Under the pieces are notes generated by a model that made no database searches, had not been told where the DNA came from, and saw only the letters and a list, made by a program, of their open reading frames with translations. The position numbers and the translations under genes are program-made. From positions 26,185,312 to 26,249,311 of the forward strand of contig CM063113.1 in assembly GCA_031841125.1 (NCBI GenBank): 64,000 nucleotides of DNA. Reading direction: 5' to 3'. How positions within the stretch are numbered: position 1 is the stretch's first letter; the number at the start of each line of letters is the position of its first letter. Positions 11,701 to 23,700 of the stretch are shown one piece after another. The stretch is from Acanthococcus lagerstroemiae (taxonomy: Eukaryota; Arthropoda; Insecta; Hemiptera; Eriococcidae).

Positions 11701-14700
11701 CTTCAAAACAAGTACATTTACATCCGAAGAAGTTTAAAACTTGTAAAAAGTAACTTCCCATTGATAACAACACAGAAATCATAGAGCATAAAAAATTTAG
11801 ATTTTAACACTGTACCATAGAGCAACTATTTCATATAGATATTGCACTTACCAAAAATAGAAAAGCGCGAGAGTCTATCTTTTTTTACGAAAATAAAGGC
11901 AAAAAAAGTACATAGAAAAAAATGTACTCATTATATGAACTATGCACATTCGTTCAAAAATCATCCAGGTAATTATTATATTCGACCTCGAAAATATTAA
12001 AATTAGAATGACGAAAACATTGAAACTTGAATTTTGTATATGCCTGCGTGCAATACTTTGGTAATAATTAATGGTAACACAGATTCACAAAGTATACCTT
12101 AATAATTAATTCGAAATCATCCATGCGCACTCTTAGGAGCTGCGCACTGTGATGGGCCTTTCCTTTACTCCATTCTTACACTGATTAAAATAATTATTAA
12201 TCTTTCAATAATACAAAAGAAAATCTAAAATTATAATGTCGTGTAATAAGTTATTTGAATAATTGAACGAGTCGAACTAAAATAAATTTTTTTATTAAAA
12301 TAGATTCAATTTGAATTGGTATAAATCTATAATAGATTCCACAAATTTCTGAACATTGCCCATATATTAATCCTGTTTTATTTAATTTAATTATAAAATT
12401 ATTAGGTTAGTTAGGTAAAACATCTATTTTAATATTAATAGATGGGATTGTTCATGGAATGAACTACATCCATCTTTTATGCTAAAATCATTATTTTTTG
12501 ACCGAACTCCACGATTTGGAAGCTTTAAAGCAAAACTAGATTCTTCCTTGCAGGAAATATTATCATTTATTATTGCACGTGGAACTGCTGTGGCATTTGG
12601 AAGTTCACAATCTGTTAGCAGCTTTGCATGTACATTTATTTGTGATGCACTTTGTCTTACAGTTGCATCTTGCATAACCTTGTGCACCGAAAAGACTGTT
12701 CCCAACAGCTACTCCCCGTAGAGTTATTTCTTTATCTCCGCAAGGGACATGTACAAACATGAATGACTGCGTGGAAATAGGATGAAGAAATACAGTAATT
12801 GAAGAGAGCCAGGAAATAACGTCAATAAATTACTAGTAAATATCGGTATTCACGTTCTAGTCTCATCATTTCCTGAATTATTCCGCGAATGACGTTATTC
12901 CCCAGTGAATGACATCATTGCCTGCTGCATTCAGCGATTACCGTCATTTACTAGTTATTGGCGTTATTTGCTGAATTTACGACATTTACGATACCTTCGG
13001 TTAAGTCCTGGACTTGACTCGATTCAACAAAACATAAACATTTCTTCTTCATTTTCGGAGCTCATTTTTTGACTTTATATACCACTTCAAATGCACCAGT
13101 CGATGTGTTTTGATGAGCAGTGTTGTCTAATTTGAAAAAGTGAAAATCGGGTTTTTGTGACTTGACCTGTTAGAAAAGAAGAAAAAAATTGTTGAGGCTT
13201 TAGTTCGTGACGCCTCATATTTTTGTTCCTACCATTTCAAAAACCGTGAAATTGTTGCATACTGTCGGATATCTTCTTTATTTTGCCGTGAATATCGCAG
13301 GTGTACCTACTACCTACACTCCCAATAATGGGGGGGGGGGACTGCAAAACTTGATTACTGGTAGAAGGGCAAGCAACACGCTCCCAAAAAATCGTTACTG
13401 TGGGAATTGAAATGAACCTATTCTCATTTCTCCAACTCAGAAATTTAGCTAAGAGCTTACTTTTCTGAATGAGTCCAACCGTGATCTCAAATCGTCGAGC
13501 TTTGACAAAATAAAAACTTCAACATCATTTCTTCAAAACTCTACTTTTATACGTCTTTCTTCCAACCAGACATTCAATTACTGTTAATTCAAAACATCGT
13601 CCGATGCAGGTTCGTGTTAGGAGGGAAAATGGAAGCACTGCCTTTTTAAGGTGAGGGTTCATCTGAAAGATTTCATCACCCAAATCTAGGCACCATATCA
13701 AACTGCAGAGCTTTTCTTACGCCCTGTTTCCTGAGATTTGGGGATCACACACAGCATTCTGTCCCGTTTGGACCCCGAGTAGCTTGTCTCCTGGAATGTG
13801 ATCACCTTCGTGCCTAGCTGGATGCTTATCAGTCGCTTATCGCTGATTATTTTACAGAAGCTCTGGAAGCAGTCAAAACTACATGGCAAGACTACGAAAG
13901 CCCTAGCCGAATGTGGTTTGTTCATAAACCTTACGTGCTGATTTACTCTCCCGAAGATTTTCAGGTAATTTCTTGGTTAAGAAATGTCTTTCCACTTCTA
14001 GGTTACGCTTTTTGTTTTCGTATTAGTCAGTAACGGTCGTAAAAGTACGAATTCAGTCGTTCCGAGAGGGTTCGGCATCGTTAACGTCAATTTTGACTGC
14101 AAAACAATCTAAGGTGGGTCCTTTGACCAGTCTCCATTTTATGAGCTATGCCAGTATTCATCCGCATAATTTGTTGACTTACTCGCAACTGTCCGGCACT
14201 ATTAGCTGCAATAACTTGAACTTAAGCAGCAGTTGTAACCACTATTTTTCAGACAACTTAATTATGATACGATGCAACAGAAAAGTATCTTAGCAAACCT
14301 TTATTTCAACCTTGACACCTGATTTAGCAATGCCATCCGTAGATGAGTATTTACGATGGGTATTAGATAACTAAAGACAGCACTTATTTGGAAAATTGCC
14401 TCTTATGTTGCTGGAAGAATAGAATTTATGAGAATACGCGAATATTTTCTTCATTGTCTGCCCGGTGACCACGCATCCGCTCGAGAAATACTATACGATG
14501 ACTTCTCCAATTTCTTAAAATTAATATAATAATTTTCTGATCACAGGCGGTCGCGTGGAAAACGCTGGAAAAGAATGACAGTTATCAGTTCATCGTCGAT
14601 ATGCTGGGTGATGGAATTTTTACTTCTAAAGGTACAAATTTCTATGCACGAACTTTCTCTGAAAGTAAGAGTTGAAAGCTCTATCACTTTTTCGAGAAAA

Positions 14701-17700
14701 AAAAAGGGCGTATTCCTCTCGACTTATTAGGCGATACCGGTGATTATGGGAAGAGAATCGATCTCCATGCATCGTAAATTTACTGTACCGTCAACCAGGG
14801 TAATATTGAACACCGGTGGTAATATTGGCCATTCGTGACTAGTTTACTAATAACGATACTAGCGCCCCTACAACAAGTCATGAATGGCCAATATTACCAC
14901 CGGTGTCCAATATTACCCCAGTTGACGGTAATGTCTTCATTATTGAAAAGAAGTAGGTATTTAAAAAATATTTATACATTTCAGTGGAAAAATGGAGATC
15001 CCACCGTAAATTGTTGAACGGAGCTTTCAATCCAATATTCTTAAAGGAATATTTTGTGGAAATATTTAATCATCAGAATATCAAATTGGTGGAAAGGTTG
15101 AAGAAAGAAGTCGGAAGTGGAAAACACTTCAACTTATGGCCCTATTTCATTCACACTTCAATCAATACAATTAGTCGTAAGTAGGAATTCGGTTAGTATA
15201 GGAAATACGATAAACACAAATAAGCTGCTATAGCTGCAAAACGAAATTCTGTATTATAGAGACAGCAATGGGCTGCGAAGAGTCGTTCTCAGAGGAGACC
15301 ATAATGGAGTTTGGCAATGTCATTATCAGGTCAGTCGTGAGTAGTAACGTGAAAAATGAGTCGAGCGCTTTATGTGTATCAATTAATGGAATGATTCGAG
15401 TAGGTCAGTGCCCCCGATAATCATTTCTTTGATTTTTCAGAGCTGCAGAAATAGTAAGCAAACGGATATGTCAGCCATGGTTACACCCTTCTTTTATATT
15501 TACGATTTACAAATACCTGAGAGGATGCGGAAATATATTCGAGTTCGTTCACAGTTATCCACTTCAGGTAAAATACTTGTAGTATAACATCCACTACCAA
15601 GATTGGCCATGCCCACTGAGACATCGGGAAATTTCCCGGCGGATTACAGCCCACATAGTCAACATTGAGACGATCTGGCTGATTCTTCCAAGAGTTAAAA
15701 TGAGAATGGCTAGAAAGAATTACCTGTATAAACTCTTAGGAGTATACTGGCTGTAAAATGATAACTCCCCTCTCGCTCGAATATTATATTCCGAAGTCGG
15801 ATCGCCGTGAGGCAACGGCTTCTTCAAAGAGCAAGTAGAAGAGCAGAATAAAGGAAGGCATTCATTCTCTTTTTTCTTCGCGAAGAATGGAGATGAGCCC
15901 ATTCTCAAGACTTTCATGAATGAATGAAAAAGAATGAAAAAATTGCATTTTTTTCCTTTTATTTGACGCCTTTGGTAATAAAGTCTAGTTTCTTTTAAAA
16001 CAAAAGAAAAAATATTCCGTACCCAAAGCGAGACTAGAACGTACCGTTAACTTAAATTTTTCATCGATAGCTCATCAAAATAACGGTTTTTGAGTCGCTG
16101 GTTTCGGAAATATTATTAGATTTTTCTTCAAACTCTTTCTGAAATCCAGAATCCGAATTTGAGACTCTTCTTAGAAAATTGAGTGAAGTAACAGACTAAG
16201 GGTAGTTGCTCGTGACGCTGAATTCAAGGACTTCATCAGTTTCCTTACCGAACAGCCATTTAAGTTCTGAAAATCAAAATTAGCTCCTGAAATAATATTG
16301 ACTTCGCTTAGGAAATTGCGAGTAAAGCATTAGATTAGGGATTTTCTGAGTTCCTAAATTCGAAAATTTCATTAGATTGCTCTTAGTCAATTTAAGTTTT
16401 AAAAGCCAAAACTGGACTCTTTTAGTGGTTAGAATAGACTTCTCGGAAACGAATCAAGTACCGAAATGAAGGGAAGGAAGTTTCGGTTACTCAGTTTAAA
16501 ATCTTCATCATCACAGCTTGTTGAATTTTGATATCTACTCGGATAGGACCTCAAAACTCAAACGAGAGCCCAAAGTGAACAAATTCAATCTAATCTTTCA
16601 GCACTTTCTTAACTCTATCGAATTACCAAAATCCAAACTGGGAAAAAATTCTAAAATTGTCCAGTGACAATCATCGAGGCGGCGGGGGGCTACTGTCAAA
16701 TTTTTAAAAATTCATAGGATATTAAATTATATATTATCGTTAATTCTAAAAAAATATAAAAATAAAAAAATAATTAAAAAATTAAAAAATGGAATTACAG
16801 TACCTAAATGATGAAGTCGATCCAAGAGCTATTACTAAATTTTAAATCCACCCCCCCCCCAGAAAGAAAATTAAAAATTGAAATGCGAGTAAAATAACCA
16901 TCATTACCGACGGTTCATGTGATCCCTACGATTTGAACTTCTCTCAAGACATTCGAATTTTTGTAAAGAAAATGAATCCGTGATCTTTAACATTTTCAAA
17001 TTTGAATTTTTTGACAACAGTTAAAGAAAGATAACACTTAGCAGCGCCTATTCTAAGTTGTTTTTTTTACAGCTGCCCAAATGAGGAAATTATGGATCTT
17101 ATCACAATTTCTTCTTCTTCTACCCCTCCCCACCCCCGAAAAATGCAATCCAATCTCAAGTATGTGAATTGGGGACATGTAATTTGGTGCTGTAGAACGT
17201 ATGGTGATGCACGCATGCGAAAGTGGCCCCTGAGACACCGCACCTCCAGCCCCGGAAACTACCCTTTCGAGTATCAGAGGCTGGAGGGACGCTTTGAGGC
17301 CGGTCCGAACCCCCATTTCACCGTTCCGCTTCCAATGCGCGCGTCCTGCGGGGGCCACCAGCATTTCCTACTGACCGAGGTTCGCGCTCCCCGAGTACTA
17401 GCCTGGAATTTCGATCTCCAACAGCCGAACGCGCTTCCTCTTCACTCACCCCTCACCTCCTTATCTTGGTACGTGTGGCGACGCAAGAAGTAGTGACGGC
17501 GAAGGAGCCCTACCGGTGGGTCCGCAGCAGCTGCAACAGCTCTTCTAGGATGGTACAGAGCTATCCTGTTCAATGGTGTGGGCCGAGCTTGGTCCGTTGG
17601 CCCTCTGCCTTCACCACTCCGTCTGCATCTTCCTCTTCATGATAGCCGCGACAAAGGCCGACACCCGGTTCCATCCGCCTCGACTCTTCATCGCAAGACG

Positions 17701-20700
17701 ACTGATCTCGCCGTTATCGTTGTCACTTCAGGTGTTTCCTCCGCCGCCGGGATCAATCGCTGTTGTTGCCATCCCGCGCCTCTCCTGCTCCCAAACCTCG
17801 CACTTGAACAGGGTGTGTCAGGGCGTGTCTTCAGCCCCTCGATCACAGTGCGTGTACACGGGACTCGGCGCTATCGCCATCCAGTGTAGGTACATGCCAG
17901 AGCACCCGTGGCCGCTCAGGACTTGAGTCAGTTGGAAATTCAGCTCTCCGTGAGATCTTCCTACCCATGCATCGAGGTCGCGTATCAGCGCTCGGGTCCA
18001 TTCGCCCTTGGTACTTCCACTTACGAAGCGTAGCCTGCTGGATGACTCGCTTGACCCGGAGTGCTTCCCGTTCCGTCTTCGCTCTCTTCTTCGCACCGTG
18101 AAGAAACAGTGCTGCGGTACGAACTGACACACCTTATCGTGGCTTTTCGCTGAACTTTCTCCATCTCCACTCTTCTGTAGGGAATCTTGATGGCGTCGGC
18201 AAATACTGGCGCCCCGTATAGGAGGATCGACATAACTACGTTGACGTACATCTTTCGCTTCTTCTCCCTCGGTCCCCCTAGGTTCGACATCAGACGGCAC
18301 AGCTGTTCGGCTACTCAATCCGCCTACTCAGCGACCCGTCGGAAGTGCTCTCGGAAATGCAACTTCCCGTCGAACCAAGCCCCACGTACTTCAGGGCTGA
18401 CCAGAGCCCAATCTCCACACCTTTTAGGACAAAGGTGGAAGGGCTGTACTTGCGTCTCTTCGGTCTTCTCTGTACCGCCAAGCACAGTCTTACCGACTCG
18501 ATCCAGTGGGTCAGCATCTCCAACGCCTGGTTAACTCGTCGCGTGACCTCTGCTGTCGACTCGCCTTGGTACACCACCAGCGATCAGTTTGACACCTGGT
18601 GGTAGTACCAGCCTCAGCATTCCGTTGAAGGGGACGTTCCACTAGGTAGATCCGCGTACTGATCTCTGGGGAAATTTTTAGACGTATTTATGCACTCTTG
18701 TTTTCCGAAATTGTCCAAATTTTTTAGGAGGATGACAACAAACTTTTGATATTGCCCAATATGGGTGGTACTACCCATCAGAATAGGCACTGAACAACAG
18801 TCAGATAGTTTGAACTCAGTGATCATAAAAACCATCCAGTTCAATAGTCTGCACGATTTGTAAAATCTAATCAGTGAATGCCCATTTCTGTTTCTGGAAT
18901 CTTTTAGATTCGAATCGAATGTAGAATTTCGCGCATGATCGAATTCGACGTCAGGTTCGCGATTTCGATAGCTTGTCCACCTCGGGATCTCAATTTTAAA
19001 TTCTGGGCGAAGTTATCCGCTACCCTAAAAATTCCTTTTTTGACGCTGAACTCAATTTTGCTTGAGTCATGTAAATTTTTCTAATTTCGAATGTAAAATT
19101 CAAATTATGTAGTACAAATCTGGGCTGGATAAAATTTCGGTTATGTTCTTGAAGTAAGCGATAGGAAAGTCCCGGCTTATTTCGATACTTTTACTCAGTT
19201 TTCTTAAGAAATGATAATTTTCTCTGCCACAAATCAAATTAAAAATTTTGGGGCTCTCCAGAAACGGGAGTTGAAGTTTTGAGAGTATTCTTGGGCAGTG
19301 AAGAATGAAATTTTCCGGAGCATGCCCAACCTTGCCTACATATCTGGGACCTATTTACTACTTCAAAATTGATGTCCTTGTCAAAATTCTCAAAATTATG
19401 GACAGTAATTTTACACAAGGACTAACTCTGCTCTTCGACTAGCTCAGCCAGCTGGTCAAAATGGCACCAAAGTATGAATCACTTACCAGGAATTCTATCT
19501 TCGCCGTTTGATTGGCTGAGTCATCTGTCAAACTGCCACAAAATACTTTGCTTGCAGTCCCATTTCGCCACCTGTCAAAAGACTTCCAGTTTCTGCATGA
19601 GCTATCTGATAACTTATTTATCAATTTATCAAAAATGTATTTAGTGTTGGGATTCCACCTTTGATAAACGTATGTGAGACAATCAAAATACTTACAAGGT
19701 AAGACATTGGAAAAATTAGAGCTACATCGCTTCGTCAAGATCTAGAACTAATCAAAAGGATTTATCGGTGTTTATCATAACTTCACTCAATAGGTACTCT
19801 TACTCAGATACACTTTTCTAGCACATTCAATAACATAATATTTGTTTCTCTCTCAGATGCTGAATCTCAAAAAGAAACAAATGGAATTGGACGAGTTGGG
19901 GATTAAGGACAATCAAATGTCTGGATTAAAAGGTTCTTTTCTAAGCTTTAAACAATATATAACATTCACGTTTTGCTTCTAAGTATTTACCCTAAACTGA
20001 ATAAAATGTTTTGTACAATTTTCTGTACTCTTTTCAGATAAGTCATTGAGAAATTTCATTGGCATTCTTTTAGATGCGAGAAGCAAACATTATCTCAGTG
20101 ATCAAGAACTGCAAGATGAAATCATATCGATTATGTTCGGGGTGAGTACCGATCCATAGACGCAAGTAGAGGGTGCTTGAGAGAGGGGCTTAGCCTCTCG
20201 TCTACTAAAAGCCTCCCAACTCACCACCCTTCACCCCCCCCCCCGCCCACAAAAAACCCTGAAAGATTATTCAAGAAAAGGAATTTTTAACTTTGATACT
20301 TGTAGGTCCTCCGAGGACCCACCCCAATCCCAGTTTAACTACTTGCGCTTTTTATCCATCTCAGTCTCTGTGAAACATTCCCGATACGCAAAATCCCGCA
20401 AGTTACCCGGGTAACTAAAGGGGAACAAGGGTTACTTCAGGGGAACAAGAGTAATCTGAAGGTAACCGAGGGTAACAAATGGGTAACTTTCCCGCCGCGT
20501 GGGTAACGAGAGGGTGACTAATTACCAGTGGCGTGCGATGATTTTTACTAGGAGGTAAGCGATAAGCGTAGAGGTGAAGTAAACATCAGAATAAAAGTAT
20601 GAGACATGCTGCTACTACAAGACGGCATTGATAAAATTATTCAAATTGTCGTATCCCTACGTAAGGTCATTCCATATGCATTTATTCTTTTCTGTGACGA

Positions 20701-23700
20701 ATAATAGACACAAGGACGTACCACCGAAGAGTTTTCCCAGGGGGGGGGGAGGCAAAAATTGTGAAAGTCCCAACTGACTCAACTCAAAATTACCAAGTAT
20801 CAAAGTAAAAAAAAAATCTTTTGACTTGTTAGATTCTTCTAACTGACTCAACTCAAAATTCCCAAACATCACTGAAAAAAAAAACTTTGACTTGTTGGAT
20901 TTTTCCAACTTTGCAACTCAATTCTCAAGTATTAAAGCAAAAGAAAATAAAAAGCCTTCTGATTTGTTGGATTTTCCCTACTCCACCTGATTGAAATTGT
21001 ACATTTTCCCAACTGCTGAGTGAAAAACTCTTACACGGAGGAGTCCCCCCCCCCCTTATCGGTACGTTCCTGAATAGACATGGTTAAAAAAACAGTTTTC
21101 CATCATCTTCACGACCGGTTAACCACAAAATGTTTTGATATTGCGGTACGTGGCAATGTCCAGTAAAACTCAAACCACCTCTCTTTTCCACAGTTCTTAA
21201 AAATGGTAATTCTGGTTTAGGCTTCCCGCCATTATTAATTTCTAATTGTTCATTAAGAGTAAGTCGCGAAAACGGTTTTTCAATTAGATCTCAAATACTC
21301 ATTTTGTGGGGGGGGGGGGCACGGAGCATTCAAACATAACGGGTTGACTAGTAGAAGAACATAATCACGTTTCACTGTCAACTTTGACGTTTGTATATAG
21401 CCAAGCCGAGCCAGAAGCGCTTCCAGAACGCAACCAAACGCACAGGTTTTGTCGCATTGAACATGCTAGTTTGCTTTTGTGTTGGTATTTAACACGGAGA
21501 CGGAGCGTAAGTCGTGCAATGTTAGTGCGGTATGAAAAAGAAGCGTTAGATCCAGCGCACACCTCGCTGGCCTAGATACAAATATACATGTACAAGGATT
21601 GCCAAACGCCAAACAGTATACATCTCCCGAGAATTTCCCGATCTGCGTTTTTAAGCTTGTGACACTATCTGTGGCAAAAAAAAGTGCTCAAGTCTGTAAA
21701 TTTCGCAAATTTGTGGTAAAAGTGTGGCAAATATTTAGATCCGCTCCTTTTATCACTGGAAATATGTCACATGGCCTCCGTGACATTAAAGTGTCACAAA
21801 TATGCTTATGTGTGACAGTTTATGTTGTCATATTTAAGCAGAAAACTGCTTATTTGTGGCAATTTGAGAGAACCTAGAAATTAAATAATTAATCGTTATA
21901 CTTAAATTCAACTTTGAACATATATTGTCTTGTACTAACTGGGATTGTGATTGTGCTCTCATTTCTGTGTTTTAATTTGAAATTTGACGACTACTTATAA
22001 TTTATGATTTTATATTTAAATATATTTCGTTCGTGTGTTGCTGTGCTCCTTGACCACCACGTGTGCGAATGAAATACATGGCTACAATGAAAACGAGTAA
22101 GTTACCTAATTATAATTATTATCCTGTGTATTTTTCCTTTTTCAGTCTGTTCTGTTATTTGGAGCTTCTTAGTATATATACGAGTATATATTTCAAAATC
22201 ACTGGTAAACAGCGCGTGTATGTTCCTCACGCTGTTCACCAGTGATTTCAAAATATACTCGTATAGGTATATACGATGAAGCTCCAAATAACAGAACAGA
22301 CTGTAAGAGGAAACAATACACAGGATAAGTATATAATAATCTTCCTCCGGATGATCTTCGCTGGCGGAATTTTTCTGTAGAATAACATCCTTTATAAGTA
22401 TCTACGCTTGTTCACCTAATAGATAAGCTGGAATCAACATAGCTGCATGATACCTGTATTTTGTGATTGCACTGCGCTGAGAGAATAATATCCGTGCATT
22501 TTGGAATTGCTGGCAGTTTGTATTCTGAGAAGGAGCGCTCCAACATCAACCAAAACCAAAAGTGCATATAAATAAGAACTCAATATTTTGGTAGAAACTA
22601 TATGACATAGCGTTTACTGATAAGCATTTTTCAATGTGAGTACACATTTTTGAATCGGCAGCCCAATTTTGAAAAATTCTACTTTTTACGCTCTTTCCAA
22701 ACATACTAATAACTCATTTTGTTTACAAATGTTGGTTGGTTCCTTGACGCTGAATATAGCGTCCAATTAAGTTGAACAACTTAGTCAGGGGTTGTTTTTA
22801 GTCCTGTACTTTATTTTCAGTACCTATCTATAATTATTATTTTGTTGTATGTATGTAAAATATACATTTTCTACGTGCTTTTTGTAAATATTGACTACAT
22901 TATTTACATTGTTATCGCGCTCCTACCACACTCGCTTTGCGGTATCGTGTATTTATTTATTCTTATGGCAGAAATATATTTCTGTAATATATGTAATATA
23001 CCTATGCGATGCTCACAATTGAGGGTGCAGCGGGGGCTATAACCAGCGCCTGCAGAGGCGAGCAAAAAACTGCGTAAATGTGACACTTATTAAAATGGCA
23101 CAAATGAGCACATTTCTGTCACAAGTGGCATTAAAAACTGCCCAGTAAGCAAAAAACTGCTTAAACGTGACATTTTTTTAATTGACACAAATGAGCACAT
23201 TTCTGTCACAAATGAGCACATTTCTGTCACAAATGGTATTAAAAACTGCCCAGTTGTGACACTGGTGGCAGCAGACTGACAAAAACCCGTTCTCGTCTCT
23301 GATTGGTGGAATTAATTGTCACAAATTGTACAAAAAAGTGCTGAAATTATCATGTCACATTTGAGCACTTTTTCTGAAAAATTCGCAGATCGGGTTATTA
23401 TATAGGTACTTAGGCGTAAGTGTCAATACAGTCGCTGTTTTGCCCAATGTTTCATTATCTTTTATTTGTTACAAGTTGAAGTTGATATTGTATATGAAAA
23501 CTTATTTTCTCAGGAATTTTCAGGGTAAGCGGCGCTTACCTTGCTTACCTGGAATGTACGTCACTGCTAATTGCGTAGTACCCCGCCAGTTACCCGGGTA
23601 ACTAAAGGGGAACAAGGATAATCTGAGGGAAATTTGAGGGGAACAAATGGGTCACTTTTCCGCAAGTAACTGGGTAACTAGAGGGCAGAGATGTCAGCGT

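Larger units (their letters stand above)
9407..13857. other. Rest of P450 intron 1, no gene seen
   Basis: AT-rich intronic DNA with only short unrecognised frames. It holds several copies of GGGTACAGTGTT or its complement (near 10655, 10848, 10880, 11810), the repeat copy at 10905-11170, GCGCACTCTTAGGAGC-type ends near 10302 and 12123 in opposite orientation that may bound an old TIR element, and the inverted-repeat element at 12810-12973. Exon 2 starts at 13858. Confidence 0.5.
20526..23566. mobile_element. Non-autonomous hAT-like element, 3041 bp
   Basis: Ends are CAGTGGCGTGCG at the left and ...CGTACGTCACTG-like (GTACGTCACTG) at the right, giving TIRs of the form CAGTGRCGTRC. The 8 bp on either side are CTAATTAC (20518-20525) and CTAATTGC (23567-23574), a hAT-type target duplication with one mismatch, and the insertion splits a MITE. 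No transposase frame is present. It contains a nested MITE (20711-21072) and a nested TIR element (21637-23394). An inverted partial copy of its left part lies at 46132-46945. It fills most of the first half of P450 intron 8. Confidence 0.75.

Noticed and set aside
12424..12721. Opposed 80-93-codon frames at 12.4-12.7 kb
   Set aside because: No family resemblance, no splice context and no repeat copy in the window to support a coding role.
17092..17926. Long plus-strand frames of 103-133 codons
   Set aside because: They are antisense shadows of the GC-rich LINE ORF2 and its 3' region on the minus strand.
22842..23086. Frames conserved exactly between 22.9 kb and 54.2 kb
   Set aside because: Conservation comes from recent copying of the TIR element; the predicted peptides have no domain and both strands are equally open.
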